Source: UBA4416 sp048498515 (GTDB lineage Bacteria > Bacteroidota > Bacteroidia > B-17B0 > Aurantibacillaceae). From it: 64,000 nt of DNA. Both the position numbers and the translations under genes were made by a program. The notes under the pieces were generated by a model. It was not told where the DNA came from. It worked only from the letters and a program-made list of their open reading frames with translations, and searched no databases. The first letter of the stretch is position 1, and every line of letters starts with the position of its first letter. The DNA lies in assembly GCA_048498515.1 (NCBI GenBank), contig JBEHXV010000004.1:1-64000 (forward strand), in the 5' to 3' direction. Shown in pieces: positions 28,227 through 39,000 of this stretch.

Positions 28227-29486
28227 ATGAAGCTGAACCGAACCTATTTATTTATTGCCCTTTCTTCTGTTGCCCTGATTATTGTATTGATCATTCAGGT
28301 AAACTGGATTTATGAAACGGCAGGTGTAAAAGAGACGATGTTCAATGAAAAGGCCAACATGGTGCTTTCAAAAACAGCCGAAGCGCTATCGAAAGATACG
28401 GTGACGGTTAAGAAGCTTAAAGAACGCGTTGGGATTACCGAAAAACGAAAAGTGGATTCTCTGTTCCATCACTACATGAGAATTTACAAAATACAGGTCG
28501 ACTATTCATTTAAGGTAGAACCTTTTGTACCGGTTCTTAAAAGCGACCTGGCTGTGCAAAATGAACTGCAAATGAACCAAAAGGGCTGTTACCAGGCCTG
28601 TGTACCTGCCGGCACGGCTAATGATGAAGCCGGACTCTCATCCACAAATGGCATCGACCTGAAACTGATTTTTCCCGAAAAGGAAAAGTACATTATGGAA
28701 GAAATGGGACTGCCCTTTATCAGTTCCGTCATCCTTATCCTCGTGGTATTGGTATTGACCTCACGAACCATCATGTCGCTGGCTAAAGAAAAAGAGATAT
28801 CGGAACACACCAGCGATTTTTTAAACAACATGACCCATGAGTTTAAAACACCTTTAACCAATATTGCATTGGCCGGTAAAATGCTCATTAAGGATTCGAA
28901 CATAGGACAGGAAGAAAAAGTGAGGCATTACTCGGGCATTATATTGGAAGAGAATGAAAAACTGCGTCTGCAGGTAGAGCATGTGCTAAGCATGACAGCG
29001 CTTGAACGGGGAGAAATTCCTTTACAAAAAACAGAACTCGATTTCCATCAGCTTGTTCGCGAAGCGGTAAAATGCATCGGCGTACAGGTTGAAAACAAAC
29101 AGGGAAATGTAAGCATAAATCTTGACGCGGCTAATTTTGTCATCATCGGCGATAAAGTGCACCTCACCAATGCACTGTGCAACCTTATTGATAATGCCAT
29201 TAAGTACTCGGCCGAAATACCTGAATTGCTGATACAAACATTTAATAAGGATCAGCAATTAGTCCTCACAGTGTCGGATAATGGTATTGGTATTGAAGAG
29301 CAGTATCACAAAAAAGTGTTCGATAAGTTTTTCAGGGTGCCAACCGGCGATGTGCATGATGTAAAAGGCTTTGGTTTGGGTTTAACCTATGTAAGGTCCA
29401 TTATTGAATTACACGGGGGCAGTATTGAGCTCCAAAGCGAAAAAAATAAAGGAACCGTGTTCATTATCCGCTTACCCTATGCTTAA
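28227..29486 (+). CDS. Sensor histidine kinase
   Basis: 419 residues. Two membrane helices (~7-26 and ~168-188) enclose a periplasmic region of ~140 residues. The dimerisation/H box NNMTHEFKTPLTN has phospho-acceptor H204; N box LCNLIDNAIKYS and the G boxes DNGIGI and GFGLGLTYV follow, ending at HGGSIELQSEKNKGTVFII. It transfers phosphate to the OmpR-type regulator encoded downstream (8-bp overlap). The periplasmic part shows no named sensor fold. Confidence 0.92.
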   Translation: MKLNRTYLFIALSSVALIIVLIIQVNWIYETAGVKETMFNEKANMVLSKTAEALSKDTVTVKKLKERVGITEKRKVDSLFHHYMRIYKIQVDYSFKVEPFVPVLKSDLAVQNELQMNQKGCYQACVPAGTANDEAGLSSTNGIDLKLIFPEKEKYIMEEMGLPFISSVILILVVLVLTSRTIMSLAKEKEISEHTSDFLNNMTHEFKTPLTNIALAGKMLIKDSNIGQEEKVRHYSGIILEENEKLRLQVEHVLSMTALERGEIPLQKTELDFHQLVREAVKCIGVQVENKQGNVSINLDAANFVIIGDKVHLTNALCNLIDNAIKYSAEIPELLIQTFNKDQQLVLTVSDNGIGIEEQYHKKVFDKFFRVPTGDVHDVKGFGLGLTYVRSIIELHGGSIELQSEKNKGTVFIIRLPYA

Positions 29487-30180
29487 AGAACGATTCAACA
29501 TATTATTGGCAGAGGACGATCTTAATTTAGGTGTCCTATTGGTTGATTACCTGGAGACGGAAGGTTTTGAGGTGAAGTTATGTAAGGACGGAGAGCTGGC
29601 CTTAAAGGCATTTAACAGCCACAGCTTTGATTTGTGTTTGCTGGATGTGATGATGCCGAAATTGGATGGCTTTTCACTGGCAAAAACAATCAGGACAAAG
29701 GATAAAAAAATTCCCATCATTTTTATCACGGCAAAATCATTAAAAGACGATAAGCTAAAAGGCTACGATTTAGGTGCCGATGATTACATTACAAAGCCAT
29801 TTGATGAAGAGGAATTACTCTGGAAAATTAAGGCGGTGATCCGCAGGATGCCGGTTGAAAAAACAGAAAAAATCATTGAACCAATCGCATTGGGAAAATA
29901 TAGTTTTGACTTTGCAAACCAATCCCTTACCATTAATGGCAAAACAAAACGCATCACTGAAAAGGAAAGCGATATTTTGAAGTATTTATCCGATAACAGG
30001 AACAGGGTTATTAAACGGGAAGAAATGCTGAAAGACCTTTGGGGTGAGAATGATTACTTTTTTGGGAGGAGCCTGGATGTATTCATTACAAAGATGCGTA
30101 AATACCTGAAGGAAGATCCCGATTTGAGTATTGAAAACGTGTTTAAGGTCGGTTTTATTTTTAACGTGCCTGTTAAATAA
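29479..30180 (+). CDS. OmpR-family response regulator
   Basis: Receiver with D13/D14, phospho-acceptor D56 in LLDVMMP, a T in FITAKS and the conserved K in TKPF, then a winged-helix DNA-binding domain (TEKESDILKYLSDNRNRVIK, REEMLKDLWGENDYFFGRSL, DVFITKMRKYLKEDP). The ATG at 29479 overlaps the kinase end by 8 bp; longer in-frame starts would run into the kinase. It is the likely binder of the tandem sites at 28143-28181. Confidence 0.92.
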   Translation: MLKERFNILLAEDDLNLGVLLVDYLETEGFEVKLCKDGELALKAFNSHSFDLCLLDVMMPKLDGFSLAKTIRTKDKKIPIIFITAKSLKDDKLKGYDLGADDYITKPFDEEELLWKIKAVIRRMPVEKTEKIIEPIALGKYSFDFANQSLTINGKTKRITEKESDILKYLSDNRNRVIKREEMLKDLWGENDYFFGRSLDVFITKMRKYLKEDPDLSIENVFKVGFIFNVPVK

Positions 30181-30242
30181 GCCATTCGGCCCCGGGCAAT
30201 AATTTATCACAGGGAAACGTTATTCGTTAAAATACAATACCT

Positions 30243-32885
30243 GTGAAAAAAACGAGTTTACTTATTTTACTACTTACAGCCGCTTACAGTTTTTTGTTTT
30301 ATGACGAACACGCAGGCTTGAATTTTTTGCTGTTCAGTCTTATTGTCAGCGGGTCGCTATTGACATTAAGTCCCGGGGCTTCGAGAGAAAAGCCCGTACA
30401 GGTGGTGGCGGTGCTTTATCTTTTATCAGCCCTATGTGTTTTAATGTACAGTTCTTCGCTTTCTGTTCTTGCCAATGTCATTTCCCTGTTGCTTCTTTCG
30501 GCTTATTGCTTCAACAGCAGGTCAACGGTCATTTTCAATTTATTTTTCAGCGTCTATTCCGTTCTCAGCGGTCCTGTATTTATGATTATCAATCTTGTCA
30601 GATCTGAGAAAGGGGACAATGAAACAGGCATTAAAAAAAGTAAACTCAGGAGCTTAACTTACATCATTCCTGGTATTTTCAGCATTATCTTCTTTTTTCT
30701 TTACAAAAGCGCCAACCCTTTGTTCGAAAAATACACCAAAGAGCTGAACCTTGATTTTGTAAGCATTTCATGGCTTTTCTTTACTATTGGTGGTTTCCTG
30801 GTAGCCTATGGCATTATCAAACACCAGCGCATCAAAGAGATCGATCGTTGGGAAAACAACATTCCCACTGCTGTTTCTCTTCCCGAAGAAAAACCAAACC
30901 GTTGGGACGAGAAAAAAGCGGCTGTCATCCTGTTTGTTTTATTAAACCTTATGCTGGCATTTATCAACCTGCTTGATCTTAATTATTTATACCTGGGAGC
31001 GGGCATGCCTAAAGGAGTTACGCATAAGCAGTTTGTGCATAACGGTGTGGGTATGTTAATCTTATCCATTTCACTGGCCATTGTCCTCATCCTGTATTTT
31101 TTCAGGGGAAGGTTGCATTTTGATGATAAGAATAAACTTATAAAGATCCTGGTGTATGCCTGGATCGCCCAAAACCTCCTGATGGTTGTTTCTACTACCA
31201 TACGCAACAACATGTATGTGAGCGACGCTTTATTAACCTACAAGCGTATTGGCGTTTACTACTGGTTGCTCATGGCGGCCGTTGGCCTGGTCACTACATT
31301 TATCATGATCCGTCATGCACGGTCGGGCTGGTACCTGTTTAAAACCAATTCGTGGATCGCCTACTTCGTACTTGTTTTAAGCGGCTGCATTGATTGGGAT
31401 AAGTTTATTGGTAGTTATAACGTTTCGCATAGTACCTTAATGGCTTCGCTCGATAAAAAATACCTGCTGGCTGTTTCAGAGGCCAATCTTCCCGAACTCT
31501 ATAAAATTAAAGAAGAGCCGGGTTTTAACGTCGATTCGTCGTACCACTATATGTCGGGCTATTATTCACAACCAAACACACAGTTACTAGACAGGAAATT
31601 GTACCGTTACCTTTCGGAAATGCAGGAGGATAGCTGGAAATCGTTTAGCTATCGAAAAGAAAGAATTTTGAAGGAGCTCAATGCCCTTAACGCGATGGGA
31701 AAGATAAATGCACTCGATCTTTCGGGAATGTATCTCAAAAGCCTTCAACCTGTTTCATTTATTAATAACATCAAAGAACTTGATGTAAGTACCTGCAGCA
31801 TTTCGGCCTTAAACGAACTGGCTTGCTTCAAAAAACTCCAGAAACTAAATCTTGATGGAAACGAGATTCCATCGCTGGATTCACTACCCGATATGAAAGA
31901 GCTCAGGCAATTATCCGTGAACGACAATAACATATCGGAATTTTATTTTATAGAACGGTTTAAATTCCTGGAAGTACTGAACATGGCTGGGAACCACATA
32001 CAGGATATCAACGGGTTTCCGGCAAATGCCACCATTAAAGAACTGGCATTGGGAAGCAACCCGATTATTGACCTGACTCCTTTAAACCGTTGGCCAAACC
32101 TTGAGAAACTTGAATTGAACGGTTTGCCGGCGCCTATTGAAAAATTCCCTTCGCTGGATAAACTCAGGACCCTTGAACTCAAAAATTCGGAAAATGTGTA
32201 CCGTACCCTGAACCTGATGGGTTCGTTGCGGGCATTGGAATACCTCGACCTTTCAAATAACACCTTGAAAAACATCAATGCGCTTATGCAGGTTGGAAAC
32301 GAAGTTGAAATCTGGATAGCCAAATCTCCCGGGTTAAAAAGCCTTAACCTATATGCTAACCAGTTGGATCATATAAATAGCATTTCAGTGTTTTCAAAGC
32401 TTGAGGTTCTTGATCTCTCACATAATAAACTAAGAGCTGGTGATGAACTGGTACAGCTAAAAAACTTGTCACAACTTTTTATGGAAGCAAACCTGCTGGC
32501 TAACATCAATTTCCTGAACAGCTTGCCGCAGCTAAGGCAGCTTGACTTGAGCGATAATACACTGCTTCTGGATTTTACACCCTTAAAGGGGCTGAGCCAT
32601 CTTAATGAACTGGATCTTTCAGAAACCAGGTTCAATGACCTCTCACTTATTAGTTCATACCATTTAAAAAAACTGGATATCAGCGGATGCAGGCTTCCTT
32701 CTTTAAACGCGCTGGAAAAACAAAAAGATCTTCAGACCCTTTCTATCTCTTACCTCAGGCATGCAGACATCGGTAGTTTAAAGAACCTGAAATCGCTTAA
32801 AGAGTTAACCATTTCAAAAACGGAATACAAGATCATACAGCAATTTAAAAAAGAACTTCCCGGGGTTACAGTGAACGGAATGTAG
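30243..32885 (+). CDS. DUF4173-type multi-pass membrane protein fused to leucine-rich repeats
   Basis: 880 residues from a GTG start. The first ~390 residues contain about ten membrane helices and match the DUF4173 pattern as I know it (GMPKGVTHKQFVHNGVGMLI, TIRNNMYVSDALLTYKRIGV, WYLFKTNSWIAYFVLVLSGC). From ~480 to the end are at least 14 leucine-rich repeats of the SDS22/internalin kind (KLQKLNLDGNEIPSLDSLPD, LEVLDLSHNKLRAGDELVQL). A transport or signalling membrane part joined to a protein-binding LRR is unusual. It starts 62 bp after the two-component system and may be its target. Confidence 0.8.
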   Translation: MKKTSLLILLLTAAYSFLFYDEHAGLNFLLFSLIVSGSLLTLSPGASREKPVQVVAVLYLLSALCVLMYSSSLSVLANVISLLLLSAYCFNSRSTVIFNLFFSVYSVLSGPVFMIINLVRSEKGDNETGIKKSKLRSLTYIIPGIFSIIFFFLYKSANPLFEKYTKELNLDFVSISWLFFTIGGFLVAYGIIKHQRIKEIDRWENNIPTAVSLPEEKPNRWDEKKAAVILFVLLNLMLAFINLLDLNYLYLGAGMPKGVTHKQFVHNGVGMLILSISLAIVLILYFFRGRLHFDDKNKLIKILVYAWIAQNLLMVVSTTIRNNMYVSDALLTYKRIGVYYWLLMAAVGLVTTFIMIRHARSGWYLFKTNSWIAYFVLVLSGCIDWDKFIGSYNVSHSTLMASLDKKYLLAVSEANLPELYKIKEEPGFNVDSSYHYMSGYYSQPNTQLLDRKLYRYLSEMQEDSWKSFSYRKERILKELNALNAMGKINALDLSGMYLKSLQPVSFINNIKELDVSTCSISALNELACFKKLQKLNLDGNEIPSLDSLPDMKELRQLSVNDNNISEFYFIERFKFLEVLNMAGNHIQDINGFPANATIKELALGSNPIIDLTPLNRWPNLEKLELNGLPAPIEKFPSLDKLRTLELKNSENVYRTLNLMGSLRALEYLDLSNNTLKNINALMQVGNEVEIWIAKSPGLKSLNLYANQLDHINSISVFSKLEVLDLSHNKLRAGDELVQLKNLSQLFMEANLLANINFLNSLPQLRQLDLSDNTLLLDFTPLKGLSHLNELDLSETRFNDLSLISSYHLKKLDISGCRLPSLNALEKQKDLQTLSISYLRHADIGSLKNLKSLKELTISKTEYKIIQQFKKELPGVTVNGM

Positions 32886-32898
32886 CTATTCTTAAACC

Positions 32899-33345
32899 AT
32901 GTTAGAGTTTGGCGCCATAACTATTGAAGTAATTGTTGATGCTCCTGTTTCAACAACATGGAGGGTGTTAACAGAACCCGAACTCATGAGGCAGTGGATG
33001 TTTGAAGAACCTATTGAAATTATTACCGACTGGCAGGTAGGAGGTCCTATCCTAATCAAAGGGCATATTCATGACATTTATTTTGAAAATACCGGTAAGG
33101 TGTTGCAATTTCAGCCTAACGAGTGTTTAAGGTATGAGCATTTAAGTTCGCTGTCAAAGCTTCCGCATGAACCAGGGAGCTATACCACACTGGACTTTAA
33201 ATTGCAGGCGGTCAAAGATCAAACACTTCTAAAGATCTCACTCGAAAATTTCCCTACCGAATCCATTTACAAGCATTTGAAATTTTATTGGGAGACCACC
33301 CTTGGCATCCTGAAAAAGTTTGCGGAAGAGTTGCCGGGTGCATAA
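32899..33345 (+). CDS. SRPBCC (START/AHSA1-like) domain protein
   Basis: 148 residues with the START-like pattern: EVIVDAPVSTTWRVLTEPELM, a basket-forming QWMFEEPIEIITDWQVGG, and a C-terminal helix LKFYWETTLGILKKFAEELP. Such proteins bind hydrophobic ligands or proteins; activity is unassigned. 13 bp after the DUF4173-LRR gene, so in the same run of genes. Confidence 0.82.
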   Translation: MLEFGAITIEVIVDAPVSTTWRVLTEPELMRQWMFEEPIEIITDWQVGGPILIKGHIHDIYFENTGKVLQFQPNECLRYEHLSSLSKLPHEPGSYTTLDFKLQAVKDQTLLKISLENFPTESIYKHLKFYWETTLGILKKFAEELPGA

Positions 33346-33582
33346 TAATTGTTTTCCTGTTTCTTCATATTTTAACTGTACGGTAGCCATCATGAACTTC
33401 ATATATTATATGGTCTTGAGCCGTATTACAAACCATGGCATTTAATTTAAAGACGAAAATTACACGGTGCAATTAAACCTTTACACTTATACAGGGTCAT
33501 AGTGTTAAATTTGGAAAAGAATTAAATTTAGTTTTAATTTTAACCGTCCTCAATTCTCTTCCTGCTTAAAACAGTATTTATT

Positions 33583-35007
33583 TTGAAAAAAACATTACTT
33601 ACTTCCGTATTGGGATTATTGGTTATGCAGGCCCTGCGTTCGCAGTGTGTACAGCCTGTCAATTTTCAACTTCAAAAAAGCCTGGCCATGCCTTCACCGA
33701 GCACCCAGTTGAACATGACGGCGCACAGGGATACGGCAGCAGCCAAACCCTACTTGTACATTTCGGGCAAAGGGGCAGGTTTACTAGTGTATAACATTTC
33801 GAGCATTACATCGCCAACCCTGGTAGCCACAGTGAGTATTTTTTCGTTGAATGGCCTGCACGTCATGAGCTCTACACAAGCAGGAAATTATTTATACCTG
33901 GCTTTGGGCGACCATTTTAATGCCTCTGCCCAAAAATCGGGAATGGCTATTGTCGATATTACCAATCCTGCCAGTCCGGTGGTAAAAGATACCTACTCTT
34001 ATACCGCTACCAGCGGAGCCGGCCAGGTTGCCGTTGATGGCAATTATGCTTATCTGTCGGCGATGCAAAACGGGATCATCGTTTTGGATGTAACAAATAA
34101 ATCCAATATTATTTTTAAATCGGTATTTAAGCCAAGCATTCATTTTCCGAAGGTAAATCCCAACGCGTCGGAACAGGATAAAATAAATGTGCGGCAGATC
34201 GTGGTGAAAAACGATGTGCTGTATGTGTGCTACGATGCCGGAGGGGTACGGATTGTAAATGCCAGCGATAAAATGAACCTGGTTGAAACGGGGCAATACT
34301 CGAACCCTTTACTAAATACAAGGGCGCGCGCCTATAATAACCTGGTATTGAACGATACACTGGTGTATGTGGCTACCGATTATTGCGGGCTTGAGATTTT
34401 AAACGTGAAAGATACAGCCAACATTTCGCAACTGAGCTGGTGGAACCCATGGCATTGTGAAACACCGGCAAATACCTGGTTCAACAGTGTTGGCCACACC
34501 AATGAAATTGAGTTTGACCCTGTTTGCAAACTGGTATTTATGAGCGCCGGAAGAAGCGACCTTTTTGCGGTGAATGTAAATAATCCTTTATTGCCCGATT
34601 CCTGCGCACGGTTTGGCATACCCGGCGATAGCCTTGGTACCTGGGGGGTGGGCCGTTATAATAACCAACTCTATCTTTCCTATATGTTTGCGGTTATACC
34701 ATTTTATGCAAACTGGGGAGGCACTAAAATTTTGAGCTATGATAATAATTGCGGCACAACCGGGTTTAGGAACCTGAATTTTAAAGAAGAAACGACCTTG
34801 TTCCCTAATCCTGCAAATACCCAGCTGTCGATTAAAGAGCCGGTTCAACACCCAAAAGTATATAAGATCTTTAATGCTTTAGGAATAGAGTGTTTAAGCG
34901 GCCACATGCAGGGCGATATTGATGTGTCTCAGCTCAAAACGGGTGTTTACACACTCATGCTTTGTGATGAAACTGAAAACCGGTCTTTCAGATTTATAAA
35001 GGAATGA
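33583..35007 (+). CDS. LVIVD-repeat protein with T9SS sorting domain
   Basis: TTG start with signal peptide (KKTLLTSVLGLLVMQALRSQ). Residues ~40-380 hold five LVIVD-like beta-propeller repeats (YLYISGKGAGLLVYNISS, GMAIVDITNPASPVVKDTYS, NGIIVLDVTNKSNIIFK, GVRIVNASDKMNLVETGQYS). The C-terminal ~75 residues are a T9SS sorting domain (TLFPNPANTQLSIKE, LKTGVYTLMLC). Secreted by the Por system to the surface. Ligand not predictable. Confidence 0.85.
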   Translation: MKKTLLTSVLGLLVMQALRSQCVQPVNFQLQKSLAMPSPSTQLNMTAHRDTAAAKPYLYISGKGAGLLVYNISSITSPTLVATVSIFSLNGLHVMSSTQAGNYLYLALGDHFNASAQKSGMAIVDITNPASPVVKDTYSYTATSGAGQVAVDGNYAYLSAMQNGIIVLDVTNKSNIIFKSVFKPSIHFPKVNPNASEQDKINVRQIVVKNDVLYVCYDAGGVRIVNASDKMNLVETGQYSNPLLNTRARAYNNLVLNDTLVYVATDYCGLEILNVKDTANISQLSWWNPWHCETPANTWFNSVGHTNEIEFDPVCKLVFMSAGRSDLFAVNVNNPLLPDSCARFGIPGDSLGTWGVGRYNNQLYLSYMFAVIPFYANWGGTKILSYDNNCGTTGFRNLNFKEETTLFPNPANTQLSIKEPVQHPKVYKIFNALGIECLSGHMQGDIDVSQLKTGVYTLMLCDETENRSFRFIKE

Positions 35008-35058
35008 TATTTAGTATAATTTAGGGTAGCGGATGGTGCAAATACATGTTATAACGTG

Positions 35059-35066
35059 TAATTTTG
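35059..35066 (+). promoter_or_regulatory. Candidate -7 box (TAATTTTG)
   Basis: Exact TAnnTTTG match 22 bp before the dioxygenase ATG. It overlaps the in-frame TTG at 35064 and thereby argues for the ATG start. Confidence 0.5.
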
Positions 35067-35087
35067 TCCCATCAATACATCACACCG

Positions 35088-35978
35088 ATGGACCGTAAAT
35101 TATTTCTTAAATCACTCGCTTTATTACCTTTTGCAGGAGCCGCTATGAAACTGAAAGAATTGGATAAACTCACCGCGCCGTTTACCGGCACCGAACAAAT
35201 GCCTGTATTATTCCTTGGCCATGGAAGCCCCATGAACGCCATTGAGGAAAATGAGTTTACAAAAAGCTGGAACGCCATGGGCAAAAGCATTCCAAAGCCA
35301 AGTGCTATCTTATGCATTTCGGCGCACTGGGAAACAAAGGGCACCCTGGTAACCGCCATGCCCAAACCGCAAACCATTCATGATTTTGGCGGATTCCCGC
35401 AGGAGCTGTTCAATTTTCAATACCCCGCGCCGGGCAGCCCTGAGCTGGCCAATGAAACAAAAGCTACTATTAAAAAAACCAGTGTTGGCCTTGACGAAAC
35501 CTGGGGCCTCGACCATGGCTGCTGGAGTGTTGTAAAACATTTGTACCCGGATGCCGATGTGCCGGTGATACAAATGAGCCTGGATTATACCCAGGGGCCG
35601 CAGTACCATTATGAGCTGGCAAAAGAACTGGCCTCTTTAAGAAAGAAAGGGGTGCTGATTATAGGTAGCGGCAATATAGTGCATAACCTTGGGATGATTG
35701 CCTGGAACAAGATGAAGGAACCGGAATACGGCTACGACTGGGCCATTGAGGCAAATGATAAAATGAAACAATGGATGCTGGCAAACAACCACCAGCCACT
35801 CATTAATTATAAAGCGCAGGGCAAGGCCTTTGAATTGGCCATTCCATCGCCCGATCATTATTTGCCTTTATTGTATACACTGGCGCTTAAAGAAGAGAAT
35901 GAGCAAATAAGCTTGTTTAATGATAAACCGGTGCTGGGCTCACTGACCATGACCTCATTGAAAATCAGTAAGGCGTAG
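35088..35978 (+). CDS. ygiD: 4,5-DOPA-extradiol-dioxygenase-like protein (LigB family)
   Basis: 296 residues. After a hydrophobic N-terminal stretch (LFLKSLALLPFAGAAM), LigB-family motifs appear: FLGHGSPMNAI (metal H45), CISAHWETKG, IHDFGGFPQELF, WGLDHGCWSVVKHLYPDADV and IIGSGNIVHNL. The family opens catechol rings next to a hydroxyl using a single metal ion; E. coli YgiD is zinc-bound. The N-terminal extension, absent from YgiD, resembles a secretion or anchoring signal, so export is possible. Confidence 0.85.
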   Translation: MDRKLFLKSLALLPFAGAAMKLKELDKLTAPFTGTEQMPVLFLGHGSPMNAIEENEFTKSWNAMGKSIPKPSAILCISAHWETKGTLVTAMPKPQTIHDFGGFPQELFNFQYPAPGSPELANETKATIKKTSVGLDETWGLDHGCWSVVKHLYPDADVPVIQMSLDYTQGPQYHYELAKELASLRKKGVLIIGSGNIVHNLGMIAWNKMKEPEYGYDWAIEANDKMKQWMLANNHQPLINYKAQGKAFELAIPSPDHYLPLLYTLALKEENEQISLFNDKPVLGSLTMTSLKISKA

Positions 35979-35993
35979 TTGTTTTTTATTCAC

Positions 35994-36022
35994 ATTCAAC
36001 CCACCAGCTGGCTTGGTTGAAT
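35994..36022. terminator. Weak hairpin between convergent genes
   Basis: 8-bp arms ATTCAACC / GGTTGAAT in the 59-bp gap between the convergent dioxygenase and beta-helix genes. A T run lies just upstream; a bidirectional terminator is possible. Confidence 0.4.
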
Positions 36023-36037
36023 AGATGTTCCCTGTAA

Positions 36038-39000
36038 CTATTTTACCACCACCAGCTTTTTTGTCATGAGGTTTTTACCATCGCCAGTGATGTTATAAAA
36101 ATAGACTCCGTTTTCAAGATTTAAGTTGCTTATATTCAATTCACGTTCTTCGGAATTTAACACAACTGAGATCATCTTTTTGCCCTGTGCATTGAACAGC
36201 TCAAATGAAATGTTATTGAATTCCTGCAAGCTGTAGGCAATGGTTATGTTGCCGGAAGTTGGGTTGGGATAGACAGCAATGGCAAACTCTTTTGCATAGG
36301 TAATTTTACTTTCAGTTATGGGAGCTATCGTGCGTTGAGATAAAGGTCCATTATTTTTTAAAGGAGGTCTATAGGTTTCGTTACAGATTTTAATCTTTGC
36401 AATAGCGTCATCGGTTGAAATATTTCCTTTTATGGCATCATTTTCGGTAGTCCATAAACAAAGCAATTGTTCATACATAGCTCTATGCAAATTTTTGGGT
36501 TGACTAGCAATAATCGCATTTACTTCTTTTATAGCATGTTCTCTGTCTTCCTCCAAACGATAGACCATTGCCCTGTCTAAACGTATCAGATCGCTTACTT
36601 CTTTTGCATCGGGTTCCAGCAAATCTTTCCTGTTCATTCTCAGGTTTATTATATCCAGGAGATCATTAAAACGACTTTGCAAAGGTCCGGATAAGGGCGC
36701 TGTAATACCGGTACTATCTCTTTCCCATTCAGTAAGCTGTGCTACACAAGCAAATAACTTTTGCCAGGCCAATTCGAGTAAATATTTATCCGCCGGATTT
36801 CTTACAGGTGTAGTATAATTTGCATTTAATATTTCGGTTAACAATCCAGCAGCTTCATTTACCTTATCATACTCCTCCAATTTGTCCATTTTGCTGATTG
36901 AAAATTTCAGCGCTGCCTGCAGCCTTTTATTATAGAACGAAGCTGTAGTTATGTTGCTTGAGTTGCTATTATTATCCATCGGATGGATCCGTTGGTTTGG
37001 TTGGTTTGGTGTACCGCCTTCTCCATTACGTGGGTATGGACAATCTATAAGTGTTTTATCAGCAAGGGCATTTCCTGTTACAATCCTTGCATTTAAATGA
37101 TTCCCATTAATATGAGTCTTGTAAATCATATTGTATTCATTTTCGATGGCTGCATCCTGGGGGCCTGTTATAGGACGCCAAAAATTATACTCAGCCACCG
37201 TTTCAAAATAACCATTATATGGATCGGTAGGATTTGTATTTTGGCCAGTATAATTAACAATACTTCCGGCAGTAATAATTGGACAGACGGTATGGGCAAC
37301 ATGTGGAGGTGTAAACACAGTACCACATGGATTTTGATTCGAGATGTCAAAAGCATTATAGCCATTATTTGCTTCAAAATAATTAGCCTCATAGAAGCAG
37401 GCAAACTGCATACTGTTTGACGCATTATTAAAACCAGAACCCAAAATATCGCTCATTGTCGTTTTACTATTTTCGTTAGCAGACAATACCAACGCATTAT
37501 TTTGTAGATCATTGCATTTCAATGTTGCTTCGGTATTACCCAGGCAAATGGCCATATCAATATTGTTGATGGTGTTTTTGGTTAGCTCCGTGATGGCATT
37601 TGTCCCACCAAATATATTTATACCTGACGTTGCTGCCTCTGCTGCTGCCTGGTTTGGATCAATGATAGGATTTAAGCTTACATTCGTACTTATGCTGTTA
37701 TTTCTAATCAGGCTATTGTATGTATTATCTGATGTGATAATCGCTTCCGAATTATTGAAAAACGTGTTATTCAGAATATTATAACCTGCTCCTATAATTT
37801 CCATAGCGTGAGCACAGTTTGTGAAATTACAGTTCTTTACATTGCTAAATTTGTTACCCATATAAAATAAGGCACCATAAATGCCGTAACCTAAACCGTC
37901 AAAATCACTATTAGTAACATAAAAAAGCTTTTGGCCAAACATTAACAATCCTCGTGTTCTGGGGCCATTACCAAATACGGTTCCTTTGAATGTGGAATTG
38001 CTGATAAACGTTGGCCTGTCAGTTTCAAGCCTGGCATCCATTTCTGTAAATTCTACCAAACCTTTTAAAAGGTTAAAAGTGACAAGGTTTTTTGGGATTG
38101 CTACGTTGATCTGGTGGATTTCTACAATCTTATCTGTTTTGTTCTGACCAGTTAACTGGATCTTTGCATTAGTGCCACAGGTAATATGCGCATTGTTTGG
38201 CGCCCAGTTATTCCACCAATTATAACCCCGATTAAATTTAACATATCCGCTATTACTGCCTGGGTATGTAAAGGTAAAAATGGCATTATCGCCAATATGC
38301 AAACGGCCGTTTAACTCAAGTACCGCATTATCACCTTTCAGCTGAATAACCGCTCCTGCATTGTAAGTTAGTACTCCGTTGATGTTTGCATCGGCATTGC
38401 TCATATCAGTTTGGATACTAACTTGACCGCCATCTTCGACTATGAGTTTGGAACCGCTATTTAATTCTAAAAATGCTCCTGGTTCAATAATTAATTTGCC
38501 CCCATTCCGAACAATTATTCTAGAATTTGTTCCATTAGAAGCAAGATGTGCCCCTTTCTGAATTATAACCTTAGCGTTTTGCCCTACATCAAGTGTTCCA
38601 TTACTTTGAACAAATATATTCCCACTTCCCCTAACAACAATTTTAATTGAATCAGATGCAGGAAAAGATGAAGGATTTCTTAAAATACCATTGTTTTGAA
38701 CAAATATGTCACTATTGCATATTATGAGTTCTGTTCTGTTTTCCAGGATTTTGTTATCGATAATCAACTTTTGGGTGGAGTATTCTTTTATGCTAATACC
38801 TAGTTTTAAATAATCCTTGAATACTCGATTGATATAGATAGAGTTAGTTAAATTAAAAGTAGTAGGGTTATAGTTTTGTTCAATTACAATGCTTTTTTTA
38901 CAATTACAACTAGCATCATTATAACTAGGAAACGAGGCATCGCCAAATTTTAAACGGTACATGTTATACAACCACATCCAGTCATTGGCATTATATTCTC

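Noticed and set aside
33392..33445. Short frame opening MNFIYYMVLS, like the start of a GIY-YIG protein
   Set aside because: Stops after 17 residues and nothing of the family follows in any frame; too short to call a remnant.
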